Notes: generated by a model from the sequence alone, not told the origin. DNA of 64,000 nt from Ruicaihuangia caeni (GCF_029952955.1 NZ_JASATX010000003.1:186001-250000); one strand, 5' to 3'; counted from the stretch's first letter, positions 1 to 8,580 are shown. Made by a program: numbers and translations.

Positions 1-64
1 TCTCTACCGCCTGATTGGCGCTACGAACTGGACGAGCTCCGCGTGCGCACCGAGCGTCGCCCCG

Positions 65-913
65 CTAGCGGAGCTCAAGCGTGCAGCACTTGATGCCGCC
101 GCCGCCGCGCTTGAGCTCGGAGAGGTCGACCGGCACCGGTGTGTAGCCCGCATCCTTCAACTGCTCGTGCATACTCGTCGCCTGCGCTGCGACGACGACG
201 TTCTTGCCATCGCTGAACGCGTTGAGGCCGAACACGTCGGCAGAGGCGCGGTCGACCTCGATCGCTCCTGGGAACCGCTCGCGCAGCGTCGCCTGGGAGG
301 CCTCATCGAACGCCTCCGGCAGAAAGGCGATGGCTGCTGGTCCGGCAGCGGTGGAGTCGAGCACGGCGACGGCAGTGTCGAGGTGGTAGAAGCTCGGGTC
401 GACCAGCCTCAAGGTGATGACCTCGCGGTTGAACGCGGCAGCCACTTCGGCATGGCTCGATGAGTCGCTGCGGAACCCCGTGCCGGCGAGGATGACGCCG
501 CCCACGAGGAGGAAGTCACCCTCGCCCTCGTTGATGTGTCGGGGCTCGCGCAACTCGAAGCCGTTCTGCTTGAACCACTCGTTGTACCACTGCGCTTCGG
601 GCTGGCGCTCGGGGTAGACGAAGCTCGCCCCATACGCGACCCCGTCGATCACGAAGCCGCCGTTCGCGGCATAGACCATGTCGGGAAGTTCCTCGACAGG
701 GTCGATCAGTTCGACCTCGAAGCCGAGTGAGCGATATGTGTCGTAGAGATGCTGCCACTGCCGCATCGCGAGCTCACGGTCGGTGTGCTGCTCGGGGTGC
801 ATCCAGGGGTTGATCCGATACGCCACGGTGAACCACGTCGGGCGGCACATGAGCACTCGCCTTGGCACCGCTTCGCGATGAGCGGCAGCGGATGCCGGAC
901 GAGTCAGAGTCAT
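65..913 (-). CDS. ddaH: Dimethylargininase / amidinotransferase-superfamily hydrolase
   Basis: Predicted to hydrolyse N-omega-methylated arginine (or arginine-like guanidines) to citrulline. The protein (282 residues) has the arginine-deiminase-superfamily layout: an N-terminal substrate loop with MCRPTWF, a VYPERQPE segment, GEGDFL, and a C-terminal GGGGIKCCTLELR end carrying the catalytic cysteine. The open frame runs 43 codons further upstream, but that stretch overlaps the divergent Lrp gene, so the ATG at 913 is chosen. A divergent Lrp/AsnC regulator 103 bp away fits the actinobacterial arrangement of amino-acid-inducible arginine/ornithine catabolism. Ornithine aminotransferase is a frequent neighbour and may lie just left of the window. 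Specificity between dimethylarginine and other guanidino substrates cannot be told from sequence. Confidence 0.85.
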   Translation of the reverse strand: MTLTRPASAAAHREAVPRRVLMCRPTWFTVAYRINPWMHPEQHTDRELAMRQWQHLYDTYRSLGFEVELIDPVEELPDMVYAANGGFVIDGVAYGASFVYPERQPEAQWYNEWFKQNGFELREPRHINEGEGDFLLVGGVILAGTGFRSDSSSHAEVAAAFNREVITLRLVDPSFYHLDTAVAVLDSTAAGPAAIAFLPEAFDEASQATLRERFPGAIEVDRASADVFGLNAFSDGKNVVVAAQATSMHEQLKDAGYTPVPVDLSELKRGGGGIKCCTLELR

Positions 914-1016
914 GGCTCCATGCTCACATGTGGGGCGCGGCCGCGCGATGGCTTGGCTTGCATGATTCCTGCAAGCAACGCCCGGGTTGCGCAACAAAAC
1001 GCCATAGACTGGCGGC

Positions 1017-1454
1017 GTGGACAACCTCGACCGGCAGATCATCGAGCAGCTCAGGCTGAACGCCCGCGCCGGCTACGGCGACATCGGCGCGGTCGTCGGG
1101 CTCTCGGCATCCGCTGTGAAGCGCAGAGTCGATCGGCTGGTCGAGACCGGCGTGATCCGCGCATTCACCATCGAGGTCGATCCCGCTGTCGACGGTCTGG
1201 TCGTCGAGGCATACGTCGAGCTGTTCTGCCGCGGGACCGTCGCACCTGATGAGTTGCGCAGGCTCCTGAGCACGGTGCCCGAGGTCGTCGACGCGGGAAC
1301 GGTCACCGGTTCGGCCGACGCCGTCGTGCACCTGCGCGCCCGCGACATCCCGGGGCTCGAGGACGCTCTCGAACGCGTGCGCGTCGCACCCAATGTGGAT
1401 CACACGCGCTCGGCGATCGTGCTCTCCCGACTGATCAAGCGCGACCCCCGCTGA
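1017..1454 (+). CDS. Lrp/AsnC-family transcriptional regulator
   Basis: Small regulator of 145 residues with an N-terminal winged helix-turn-helix (LDRQIIEQLRLNARAGYGDIG, then SASAVKRRVDRL) and a C-terminal RAM ligand-binding domain. It begins with GTG at 1017. The box TAGACT at 1005-1010 ends 6 nt before the GTG and there is no Shine-Dalgarno, which indicates a leaderless mRNA. Because it is divergent from the dimethylargininase gene with a 103-bp shared intergenic region, it probably senses an amino acid such as arginine, ornithine or lysine and controls that gene and itself; this role is inferred from position. Confidence 0.85.
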   Translation: MDNLDRQIIEQLRLNARAGYGDIGAVVGLSASAVKRRVDRLVETGVIRAFTIEVDPAVDGLVVEAYVELFCRGTVAPDELRRLLSTVPEVVDAGTVTGSADAVVHLRARDIPGLEDALERVRVAPNVDHTRSAIVLSRLIKRDPR

Positions 1455-1577
1455 CGCGCGCGTACCGCAGCCTCCGCCCGGTCATCGCGCGGCCATCGCG
1501 CTGTCACGACGCGGTCACGACGCGCCCACCGCGCCGCCTCACCGCTCTGCGACGCTTCCAGCTTCGACCTCGATCGG

Positions 1578-1634
1578 CGAGATGCCACTTTCTGCTCGCG
1601 ATTCGCGGATTCTGCAGCAGAAAGTGTCACCTCG
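1578..1634. repeat. Long imperfect palindrome (CGAGATG-CAC type)
   Basis: In the 340-bp gap 1455-1794 the arm CGAGATGCCACTTTCTGCT (1578-1596) is repeated in inverse orientation at 1616-1634 with 17 of 19 positions matching, giving a stem around a 19-nt centre. The end sequence CGAGATG-CAC is shared with the palindrome at 22301-22361, so this is one copy of a dispersed family. It may act as a terminator or a REP-like element. The rest of the gap shows no gene; TAGAAC at 1782-1787, 7 nt before the next ATG, may be a degenerate -10 box. Confidence 0.7.
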
Positions 1635-1794
1635 GCTGACGGCGGCGGGTGAGGGGGGGGCGAGGGTCAGGCGGGCGAGGGCCGGTCGGGCGGCGCCACG
1701 GGCAGGCAGCGAGTGAGGACGGCGAGGCTCGGGCAGCCGGCGGCGATGCGTAATAATCAACAAACCCACGCCTCGCAGTGCTAGAACGGTTGCC

Positions 1795-2832
1795 ATGTCA
1801 ACCTCCACTTCGTCTTCGCTCTCGCTACCCGTGCTCGATCTGTCACGGCTCGCGTGTGGTGACGAAGAGGCCGCCGCGTTCCGCGATGATCTGCGCCGCG
1901 CGACTCACGAAGTCGGGTTCTTCTACCTCACCGGGCACGGCGTGCCCCAGGAACTCATCGATCGCATGATCTCGGTCGGGCGCAAGCTCTTCGAGCTGCC
2001 CGAGGCAGACAAGCTCGCGCTCAATATGGTCGACAGCCCGCATTTCCGCGGATACACCCGCATCGGCGGCGAGCTGACGCAGGGGGCCGTCGACTGGCGT
2101 GAGCAGATCGACATCGCCACCGAGCGCGAGCCCGTGACGGATCCGGATGCCGAGGACTTCTGGGTTCTCCAGGGACCGAACCAGTGGCCGGCCGCCCTCC
2201 CCGAGCTGCGGGAGCTCGCCACCGAGTGGATCGAGCGGCTCAACGACGTGAGCCTGACGCTGCTCCACGCCTGGGCAGAGGCGCTCGGCGCTCCCGCCGA
2301 CGTGTTCGATCCGGCGTTTGCCGAGCGACCCGCACCGCACATCAAGATCGCCCGATACCCGGGCAAAGAGGATGCCGGACAGGGTGTCGGAGCCCACAAG
2401 GACCTCGGCGTGCTCACCCTCCTCTACGTGGAGGAGGGCAAGGGCGGATTGCAGGTCGAGCGCGACGGCCAGTGGATCGACGCACCTCCGGTCTCGGGCG
2501 CCTTCGTGGTGAACATCGGCGAATTGCTCGAGATCGCGACCAACGGGTACCTCAAGGCGACGATGCACCGCGTGGTCTCGCCGGCTCCCGGCCAAGACCG
2601 CATCTCGGTGCCGTACTTCTACGGCCCGGCCCTCGACGCGACGATTCCGACGATCGACCTGCCGCCTGAGCTCGCTGCCGAGGCTCGCGGGGTCACGCGC
2701 GATCCCTCCAACCCGCTGCATCCGGTGTTCGGCAAGAACTGGCTGAAGAGCCGGCTTCGCGCGCACCAGGATGTCGGCTGGGCCCACCACCCCGAGCTCA
2801 TGGAGGCGCAGGGCTTCACCCGCGACGCCTGA
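1795..2832 (+). CDS. Isopenicillin N synthase-type 2-oxoglutarate/Fe(II) dioxygenase
   Basis: Non-haem iron oxygenase of 345 residues. It has an N-terminal DIOX_N segment (LPVLDLSRL through FFYLTGHGVPQELID) and a C-terminal 2OG-Fe(II) domain. The iron triad is visible as H-x-D in GAHKDLGVLTLL and the distal His in MHRVVSP, followed by the RISVPYF element whose Arg and Ser bind 2-oxoglutarate. It therefore should hydroxylate or oxidise an unknown small molecule using O2 and 2-oxoglutarate. Bacterial members of this branch often act on purines, flavonoid-like compounds or amino acids, and no neighbour specifies a substrate. It appears to be transcribed alone; the GntR gene follows after 173 bp. 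Confidence 0.85.
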   Translation: MSTSTSSSLSLPVLDLSRLACGDEEAAAFRDDLRRATHEVGFFYLTGHGVPQELIDRMISVGRKLFELPEADKLALNMVDSPHFRGYTRIGGELTQGAVDWREQIDIATEREPVTDPDAEDFWVLQGPNQWPAALPELRELATEWIERLNDVSLTLLHAWAEALGAPADVFDPAFAERPAPHIKIARYPGKEDAGQGVGAHKDLGVLTLLYVEEGKGGLQVERDGQWIDAPPVSGAFVVNIGELLEIATNGYLKATMHRVVSPAPGQDRISVPYFYGPALDATIPTIDLPPELAAEARGVTRDPSNPLHPVFGKNWLKSRLRAHQDVGWAHHPELMEAQGFTRDA

Positions 2833-3005
2833 TCCGTCAGGGGGCCGAGCCCGGGCGGGCCTCGCCTTGGGTGAGCGTCTTGCTTCCGGGCTCGGATCGG
2901 CTCGGCTCGCCACCTGCCCCCGTGCGGTGACCGTGGCGCGCCGACGCGACAGAATCGAGTGCGAGCGGTGTCGAACGGATGCCGCGGCCCGAAGCAGGAG
3001 GCGGC

Positions 3006-3362
3006 ATGCCGTTCATCATCGACGCGTCAAGCGCGACGCCACCGTTCGAGCAGTTGCGGCAGCAGGTGATCGAGCAGGTGCGCTCGGGCGAGCTCGCCCC
3101 GGGTGCTCGACTCTCGCCAGTCCGGGCGCTGGCGGAGCAGCTCGGCCTCGCCGCCAACACGGTGGCCCGCGCCTACCGCGAGCTCGAGGCTGACGGCGTC
3201 ATCGAGACGCGGGGTCGTGCCGGGTCGTTCATCGCAGCGCATGGAGACGCGACTCAGCAGCAGGCGCAGCTCGCGGCGATCGCGTTCGCCGAGCGGATGC
3301 AGCACCTCGGCGTCGCGCGCGACGACGCCCTCGCCCTGGCACGGGCAGCACTCGACCGCTGA
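3006..3362 (+). CDS. GntR-family transcriptional regulator (YtrA-like, short)
   Basis: Regulator of 118 residues consisting of a GntR winged helix (PPFEQLRQQVIEQVRSGEL, then LSPVRALAEQLGLAANTVARAYREL) and a short C-terminal helical tail of about 45 residues, with no FCD or UTRA ligand domain. This is the YtrA architecture, whose members usually repress a neighbouring ABC transporter; none lies here, so its target is unknown. ATG 3006 is preferred over the longer frame because AGGAGG at 2996-3001 sits 4 nt upstream. Confidence 0.85.
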   Translation: MPFIIDASSATPPFEQLRQQVIEQVRSGELAPGARLSPVRALAEQLGLAANTVARAYRELEADGVIETRGRAGSFIAAHGDATQQQAQLAAIAFAERMQHLGVARDDALALARAALDR

Positions 3363-3391
3363 CTATCGGCGGCAGGCGGCCGAGTACTGCA

Positions 3392-3424
3392 GCCGCGCGC
3401 GAGCGCCGAACTCGCGCGTGCGGC
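3392..3424. terminator. GC-rich hairpin between convergent genes
   Basis: GCCGCGCGCGAG pairs with CTCGCGCGTGCGGC across a 7-nt loop, with a 2-nt bulge. It lies between the stop of the GntR gene and the stop of the convergent putA gene and probably serves both. No clear T-run follows. Confidence 0.5.
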
Positions 3425-3430
3425 ATCCGA

Positions 3431-6400
3431 TCAGAGTTCGAGGTCGAGCAGCTCTCGATCGAGCGAGCCGTACCGATGGGCGGTGATCGACACCGCCTGC
3501 TCTCGCAGGAACGGCAGCAGTTCCACGCGTCCGGCGTCGGTGACAGGGTCTGCGAACAGGGCGAAGTCGGGGCTGCCGCCGGTCGCCGCGGCGAACGCTG
3601 CGGTGTCGCCGCCGATCATCCTCACCCGGCTCACGGAGGGCGTCCGGGAGTCGGCGGTGCCGCGCACGGCGAGGTCGGCCATGCGGCGGTTGAACGCGGC
3701 ATCCGTCTCTACCGTGATCGACTCGACGTGCAAGGGCGAGTCGGCACCGGCGAACAGTGTTGCGAGCGGCGCCGGAAGCGGTTCGGGCGTGCTCACCAGA
3801 ACCGTCGCGCCGGCGGTCGCTGCAGCGGCGAGCACTCGCACGAAGTCGCCGAAGTCGCCCTGCCCGGCGAGCCGCACGAGCGCCCGCGCCGGCAGGTAGC
3901 GGAACACGTTGCGCTCGACCCCCAGCCCGGAGAGGTCGCGCGGCACACCGAATCGGTCGCGCCACTCGACCGCGTCGTCGGCTGCACCACGCCGGGCTCG
4001 GTCGAACTGCGCGTAGTCCATGCCGGGCTGGGCGGCCTCGATGAGACCGGCGATCGCATCGGACACACCGCTGAGCCTCAAGTGCTGCCGCTGCGGCGAC
4101 GGCACGGGCTCCCACCGCCCCAGCGAAGCCACATAGTCGGGGCCACCGGCCTTCGCGCCAGGACCCACCGACGAACGCTTCCACCCGCCGAACGGCTGGC
4201 GCCGCACGATCGCACCGGTGATCCCGCGGTTGACGTAGAGGTTCCCCGCTTCGACGTTGCTCAGCCAGTGACTGATCTCCTCGGGGTCGAGCGAGTGCAA
4301 GCCGGCCGTGAGCCCGTAAGCGGGAGCGTTCTGCAACGCGATCGCCTCATCGAGCGTGGTGGCCGACATGAGGCCGAGCACTGGACCGAAGTACTCGGTG
4401 AGGTGGTACTCGGAGCCCGGCTGCACCCCATCCCGCACGCCCGGAGACCACAACCGACCGGTGTGATCGAGCCGTCTGGGCTCGAGCATCCACCATTCCC
4501 GAGCACCGAGGGTGCCCAGCCCTCTGGCGAGCTTGCCTTCGGGAGGCGCGATGACCGGGCCCATCACGCTGCGCGGATCCGAGGGCCAGCCGACCCGCAG
4601 CGACGTGACGGCGTCGAGGAGCTTCGCCTTGAACCGCGACGACTCCGCGACCGAGCCGACGAGGATGACGGTCGATGCCGCCGAGCACTTCTGGCCCGCA
4701 TGCCCGAACGCGCTCTTCACGATGTCGGCCACGGCGTGATCGAAATCGGCGCTCGGCGTGACGATGATCGCGTTCTTGCCGCTCGTCTCCGCGTGCAGGT
4801 CGAGTTCGGGACGCCAGGAGCGGAACTGCGCGGCCGTATCGTACGAACCGGTGAGGATCACCCGATCGACGAGCGGGTCTGTGACGAGCTCACGCCCGAG
4901 GTCGCTCGAGTCGAGCGGCGCGAACACGAGCAGGTCGCGCGGGATGCCGACCTCCCACATGAGCTCGGCGAGCACCGCAGCCGTGCGCTCGGACCGCCGT
5001 GAGGGCTTCAGCACCACAGCGCTCCCGGCGGCGAGCGCGGCGAGCACACCGCCGGCGGGGATCGCGATGGGGAAGTTCCACGGCGGGATCACTGACGTGA
5101 CACGAGGCGGAACGAAGCGCGCCTTCGTCACAGTCGCGAGCTCGCGAGCACTGGCCGCGTAATAGTGCGCGAAATCGATCGCTTCGCTGACCTCCGGGTC
5201 GGCTTCGCCGATCGTCTTGCCCGCCTCGGCGGCCGCAACTTCGATCAGCCGATCACGGTGCGCAGCGAGGGCGGCGCCCACGGCGTCGAGCGCGCTGGCG
5301 CGTTGCTCTGCAGACCGCGCACCCCAAGCCTCGCCTGCGGCAGCGGCCGCTTGCAGCAGGTGCCGCAACCCGGCGACAGCGCCGACTCTTGAAGCAGCGA
5401 CCGTCGCTTCACCGGCATCCGACCCTGCTGCGCGCTGCAGGATCACCCGACCCCAGGCGCGGTTCGCCCCGAGTGCGGGGTCGGTGTCGGGAGTGTTCGT
5501 GAAGGCAGCGATGGATGCCGCGGGCGCGACCACCGCGCCGCGCTCGGCCTCAGCATCCGCTCGGTCCTGGGTGCGGCGGGGCTCCGCGCTCACCGTGTCG
5601 ATCAGGCCGAGTGACTCGCGGAACCGCTGCGCTTCGAGCTCGAATGCGCTTCCTTCGGCATCGAGCAGCGGGAGTGAGCTCATGAAGTTCTCTGGGCTCG
5701 CAGCCTCTTCGAGCCGGCGAACGAGGTAGCTGATCGCGGAATCGAATTGGGTGGGGTCGACCACCGGCGTGTAGAACCGCACCGCCCCCACATCCGCTGA
5801 CACGGCTGCGGCTTGTGCCGGCGTCATGCCCAGCAGCATCTCGAAGTCAGTGCGGCCTTCGACGCCGCGCTGCCGGGCGAGCAACCAGGCGTACGCGATG
5901 TCGAAGAGGTTGTGGCCCGCGACCCCGAGGCGTACGACCGCCGCCCGCTCGGGAGTGAGCGCCCACTCGAGCATGCGCTTGTAGTTGGCATCGGTCTCGG
6001 CCTTGGTGGCGTACGGCGCCGGCGCCCAGCCATGCAGCGCCGCGTCGACGTGCTCCATGGGCAGATTGGCGCCCTTCACGAGCCTCACCTTCACCGGCGC
6101 GCCGCCGTCGGCGACCCGGGAACCGGCCCATTCCACGATCCGCTGCAGCGCCGCGAACGAGTCGGGCAGGTAGGCCTGCAGCACGATGCCCGCCTCGAGT
6201 CGACGGAGCGTCGGCCGGCTCAGCAGCCTCATGAACACCGCGACGGTCAGGTCGAGGTCGCGGTACTCCTCCATGTCGAGGTTGATGAACTTGCCACCGG
6301 CTGCAGCCGCGTCCTCGTAAAGCGGTGCGAGCGTGTCGACGACCTGGTCGACGGTCTCATCGAAGGCCCAGAGGTTGAGTTGGCTGACGACCGATGACAC

Positions 6401-6949
6401 CTTCACCGACACGTAGTCGACGTCGCTCCGGGCGAGGAGGGCACGGATGCCGCGGAGCCGGCGCGCGGCCTCGTCGGCGCCCAGCACCGCCTCGCCGAGC
6501 AGGTTGATGTTGAGCGCCGCGCCACCCTGGCGCAACCGCGCGAGGGACTTGTCGAGCTTCTCGGGCGTCGCGTCGACGACGAGGTGCGAGACGGTGCTGC
6601 GCATGACGCGGCGAGCGATCGGCACGACGACCGGAGGCATGAGGGGGGCGAAGCCGCCGCCCATCAGCACCGCGGCGCGAAGCCAGGCGGGCAGGCTGCG
6701 GGGCACGTCACGGCTGACCCGCTCGAACTCTCTGGCTGCGACGCCGAGGTCGTCGGGGCGCACCACACCGTCGACGAACCGCCGCGCGAAGCTGAGGCCG
6801 CCTGGGTCTTGCAGCAGCTGCATCAGCCGCCGGGAGTGAGGGTCGGCATGCTGTGCACTGCTCGCTTGCAGCCAGCGCCGAACCGTCGCGATCGAGGCGT
6901 CGGCGAGCGCCACGCGATCCGCGGTCGCAGAGGGGTCTGTGATCGACAC
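3431..6949 (-). CDS. putA: Bifunctional proline dehydrogenase / delta-1-pyrroline-5-carboxylate dehydrogenase
   Basis: Oxidises proline to glutamate in two steps. From the GTG at 6949 the product has 1172 residues. An FAD-binding PRODH barrel comes first (KVRLVKGANLPMEHVDA, GIVLQAYLPDS, GHNLFDIAYAW). An ALDH domain follows, with SVIPPWNFPIAIP, the general base Glu in HAETSGKN and the catalytic Cys in GQKCSA (about residue 755). A C-terminal extension of about 200 residues has a less clear role. The open frame continues 124 codons upstream, but that part runs through dispersed repeats at 7112-7386 and is low-complexity, so it is rejected. The sequence CACACT 6 nt before the GTG resembles the -10 boxes of leaderless genes in this window. 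No PutA ribbon-helix-helix DNA-binding domain is visible. Confidence 0.9.
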   Translation of the reverse strand: MSITDPSATADRVALADASIATVRRWLQASSAQHADPHSRRLMQLLQDPGGLSFARRFVDGVVRPDDLGVAAREFERVSRDVPRSLPAWLRAAVLMGGGFAPLMPPVVVPIARRVMRSTVSHLVVDATPEKLDKSLARLRQGGAALNINLLGEAVLGADEAARRLRGIRALLARSDVDYVSVKVSSVVSQLNLWAFDETVDQVVDTLAPLYEDAAAAGGKFINLDMEEYRDLDLTVAVFMRLLSRPTLRRLEAGIVLQAYLPDSFAALQRIVEWAGSRVADGGAPVKVRLVKGANLPMEHVDAALHGWAPAPYATKAETDANYKRMLEWALTPERAAVVRLGVAGHNLFDIAYAWLLARQRGVEGRTDFEMLLGMTPAQAAAVSADVGAVRFYTPVVDPTQFDSAISYLVRRLEEAASPENFMSSLPLLDAEGSAFELEAQRFRESLGLIDTVSAEPRRTQDRADAEAERGAVVAPAASIAAFTNTPDTDPALGANRAWGRVILQRAAGSDAGEATVAASRVGAVAGLRHLLQAAAAAGEAWGARSAEQRASALDAVGAALAAHRDRLIEVAAAEAGKTIGEADPEVSEAIDFAHYYAASARELATVTKARFVPPRVTSVIPPWNFPIAIPAGGVLAALAAGSAVVLKPSRRSERTAAVLAELMWEVGIPRDLLVFAPLDSSDLGRELVTDPLVDRVILTGSYDTAAQFRSWRPELDLHAETSGKNAIIVTPSADFDHAVADIVKSAFGHAGQKCSAASTVILVGSVAESSRFKAKLLDAVTSLRVGWPSDPRSVMGPVIAPPEGKLARGLGTLGAREWWMLEPRRLDHTGRLWSPGVRDGVQPGSEYHLTEYFGPVLGLMSATTLDEAIALQNAPAYGLTAGLHSLDPEEISHWLSNVEAGNLYVNRGITGAIVRRQPFGGWKRSSVGPGAKAGGPDYVASLGRWEPVPSPQRQHLRLSGVSDAIAGLIEAAQPGMDYAQFDRARRGAADDAVEWRDRFGVPRDLSGLGVERNVFRYLPARALVRLAGQGDFGDFVRVLAAAATAGATVLVSTPEPLPAPLATLFAGADSPLHVESITVETDAAFNRRMADLAVRGTADSRTPSVSRVRMIGGDTAAFAAATGGSPDFALFADPVTDAGRVELLPFLREQAVSITAHRYGSLDRELLDLEL

Positions 6950-7111
6950 ACGACCAGTGTGCTCCCACCGCTTGCGAGAACGCAGGGCACCGGATGCCGC
7001 GGGTCGCTGTGGCGCCCCGGTTCGCCGTCGCGTGGGTTGGCCCCGCCCTGCCGCTGCGGGTCGCCCCGTCGCCCGCGGTTCAGCGTGCGACGGGGTGCCG
7101 GACTGGCTGCC

Positions 7112-7200
7112 GCCCGACGCCGGGCTGGACCAGCATCCGCGCCACTTACGTGCTTCCGCGCCACCTCTACGTGGCGCGAATGAGCACACGTGGCGCAACT
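7112..7200. repeat. Dispersed palindromic repeat, copy A
   Basis: First of three copies of an element of about 89 bp in the gene-free block 6950-7856. It starts GCCCGACGCCGGGCTGG, continues through CAGCATCCGCGCC, and contains a hairpin (7154-7180, stem CGCGCCAC/GTGGCGCG with 6-nt loop CTCTAC) followed by a second GTGGCGC half-site 19 bp on. Copy A differs from the others at a few positions (CACTTACGTGCTT in place of the CGGTTACGGACTT type). Confidence 0.85.
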
Positions 7201-7296
7201 GCGACCGAAGGTTCGCGCTGAGAGCCTCCAGTCGAGACGGTGCGCCGTCGCGAGCTCGCCGTCGAGAAGGTGCACCGCCCCAGCGGCCTGACTGAC

Positions 7297-7386
7297 GCCC
7301 GACGCCGGGCTGGACCAGCATCCGCGCCGGTTACGGACTTCCGCGCCACCTCTACGTGGCGCGAATGAGCACACGTGGCGCGAACG
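7297..7386. repeat. Dispersed palindromic repeat, copy B
   Basis: Second copy of the element seen at 7112 and 7451, starting 185 bp after copy A. The hairpin lies at 7339-7365. The direct repeat GTGGCGCGAA appears twice in its right half. Confidence 0.85.
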
Positions 7387-7450
7387 CTTACGCCGGTGCG
7401 GCGGCGAGGGCGGGCCGCCGCGAGTCGCCCGGGGGCGCCGTCGGGTTCAC

Positions 7451-7540
7451 GCCCGACGCCGGGCTGGACCAGCATCCGCGCCAGTTACGGACTTCCGCGC
7501 CACCTCTACGTGGCGCGAATGAGCGCAAGTGGCGCGAACG
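7451..7540. repeat. Dispersed palindromic repeat, copy C
   Basis: Third copy, 154 bp after copy B and nearly identical to it. The hairpin is at 7493-7519. The spacers between the copies share no obvious sequence, so the array is not a simple tandem repeat. Confidence 0.85.
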
Positions 7541-7690
7541 CGATCAGGAGAGTCCGCGCGGAGGGCGGGACGCAGGGCGTGCCGCAGAGACGACGCGGGG
7601 GCGCCGTAGAGACGGCGCGGGATGGCGTTGAGACAGCGCGCGGTCGAGAGGGCGCGGGCGCGCGGTCGAGAGGGCGCGGGCGAGAGGGCG

Positions 7691-7786
7691 AGAGGGCGAG
7701 GGGCCGAGAGGGCGAGGGGCCAAGAGGGCGAGGGGCCAAGAGGGCGAGGGGCCAAGAGGGCGAGGGGCCAAGAGGGCGAGAGCGCG
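7691..7786. repeat. 16-bp tandem repeat, five full units plus a partial one
   Basis: Units of AGAGGGCGAGGGGCCA (the first ends in G) repeat from 7691 to 7770, with a partial sixth. The preceding 130 bp is also purine-rich low-complexity DNA on this strand (GAGAGGGCGCGGGC variants). Because 16 is not a multiple of 3, all reading frames stay open through the repeat; the apparent ORFs here are artefacts. Confidence 0.9.
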
Positions 7787-7806
7787 AGCAGACGCGCGTT
7801 AACGCG

Positions 7807-7840
7807 ACTGTGCCCCGCGCCAGAAGGCGCAGGGCACAGT
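7807..7840 (-). terminator. Strong hairpin downstream of the FMN reductase gene
   Basis: ACTGTGCCC pairs perfectly with GGGCACAGT, and inside it GCGCC pairs with GGCGC around a 4-nt loop. It begins 17 bp past the stop codon of the minus-strand flavoprotein gene. Confidence 0.75.
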
Positions 7841-7856
7841 TCAGCGATCTCGCGGA

Positions 7857-8447
7857 TCAGGCAGCAGCGGCCTCGGCGGCCTGCGCCTCGCGCACGCTCT
7901 TGAGCGCCTCGGCCCAGGCGACGACCTGTGCGATCTGCGCCTGCAGCTCGGGAACCTTCAGCTCGTTGGCCGGCTTGAAGGTGCTGAAGTTCTCGAAGTC
8001 GGTGAAGATCGAGAACATGACGTGCTTCTGCACGTCGGCGATCTGCAGCTCGGCGAGCACCTGACGCACGTGCTCACCGGCGCGCACGCCACCCATCGAG
8101 CCGTAGCTGATCACGCCGGCGGCCTTGTTGTTCCACTCGGCGCCGACGAAGTCGAACGCGTTCTTGAGCGAACCAGGCATGGTGTGGTTGTACTCGGGCG
8201 TGATGATGAGGTAGCCGTCGAACTCGCCGACCTTGGCCGCCCATTTCTTGGTGTGCTCGTTGCTGTACTGGCCGTATCCGGCGGGCAGCGCCTCGTCGAG
8301 GTTGGGCAGCGCGTAGTCGTGCAGGTCGACGAGCTCGAACTCGACGCCCTCCGCCGCTGCGTTCTCCTTGACCCAAGCGCCGACCTGGTCGCCGACGCGG
8401 CCGGGACGGGTGCTGCCGATGATGATGCCGATCTTCAGATCTGCCAC
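7857..8447 (-). CDS. NADPH-dependent FMN reductase-family flavoprotein
   Basis: Flavodoxin-fold reductase of 196 residues. It has the FMN phosphate loop GSTRPGR near the N-terminus, ITPEYNHTMPGSLKNAFDF for flavin contact, and YGSMGG near the middle, as in azoreductase/chromate/quinone reductases of this family. It likely reduces quinones or other electrophiles with NAD(P)H. Translation starts at GTG 8447 with GGGAG 5-6 nt upstream. A divergent MarR gene and a nearly consensus promoter (TTGACA, 17 bp, TATTGT) overlapping two repeated operator-like sites suggest induction by a quinone or oxidant through MarR. The C-terminus ends in an Ala/Glu-rich tail. Confidence 0.85.
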   Translation of the reverse strand: MADLKIGIIIGSTRPGRVGDQVGAWVKENAAAEGVEFELVDLHDYALPNLDEALPAGYGQYSNEHTKKWAAKVGEFDGYLIITPEYNHTMPGSLKNAFDFVGAEWNNKAAGVISYGSMGGVRAGEHVRQVLAELQIADVQKHVMFSIFTDFENFSTFKPANELKVPELQAQIAQVVAWAEALKSVREAQAAEAAAA

Positions 8448-8519
8448 GAAGGCTCCCTTTCTTACGTTTCGGTGCCGCCGAGGGTTCCGGCGGCCGCCAT
8501 CCGATCGATCAGTCGATCA

Positions 8520-8573
8520 GTGACGCGTCAACAATACGCGCCTATTGGTGATGTGTCAACTAAACGCTAGAAT
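8520..8573. promoter_or_regulatory. Divergent promoters with two MarR operator candidates
   Basis: Two copies of GTGAYGYGTCAAC lie at 8520-8532 and 8548-8560 (28 bp apart); the first contains the perfect palindrome TGACGCGTCA. Minus strand: -35 TTGACA (8559-8554), 17 bp, -10 TATTGT (8536-8531), driving the FMN reductase. Plus strand: -35 TTGGTG (8545-8550), 17 bp, -10 TAGAAT (8568-8573), driving marR. Both sites overlap promoter elements, so one repressor could close both promoters. Binding is inferred. Confidence 0.7.
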
Positions 8574-8580
8574 GGGTGGC

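Noticed and set aside
1-64. End or start of a neighbouring gene at the left edge
   Set aside because: No start codon with a continuing frame in this stretch and too short to identify; left as intergenic.
6950-7321. N-terminal extension of PutA by 124 residues
   Set aside because: The extension reads through the dispersed repeats and low-complexity DNA, and homology begins only after GTG 6949.
7112-7540. Possible CRISPR array
   Set aside because: Only three copies, each of about 89 bp, with internal palindromes and unequal 64-96 bp gaps; no cas genes are present.
7375-8064. Long plus-strand frame over the repeat block
   Set aside because: Open only because of the 16-bp repeat and GC-rich sequence; it runs antisense into the FMN reductase gene.
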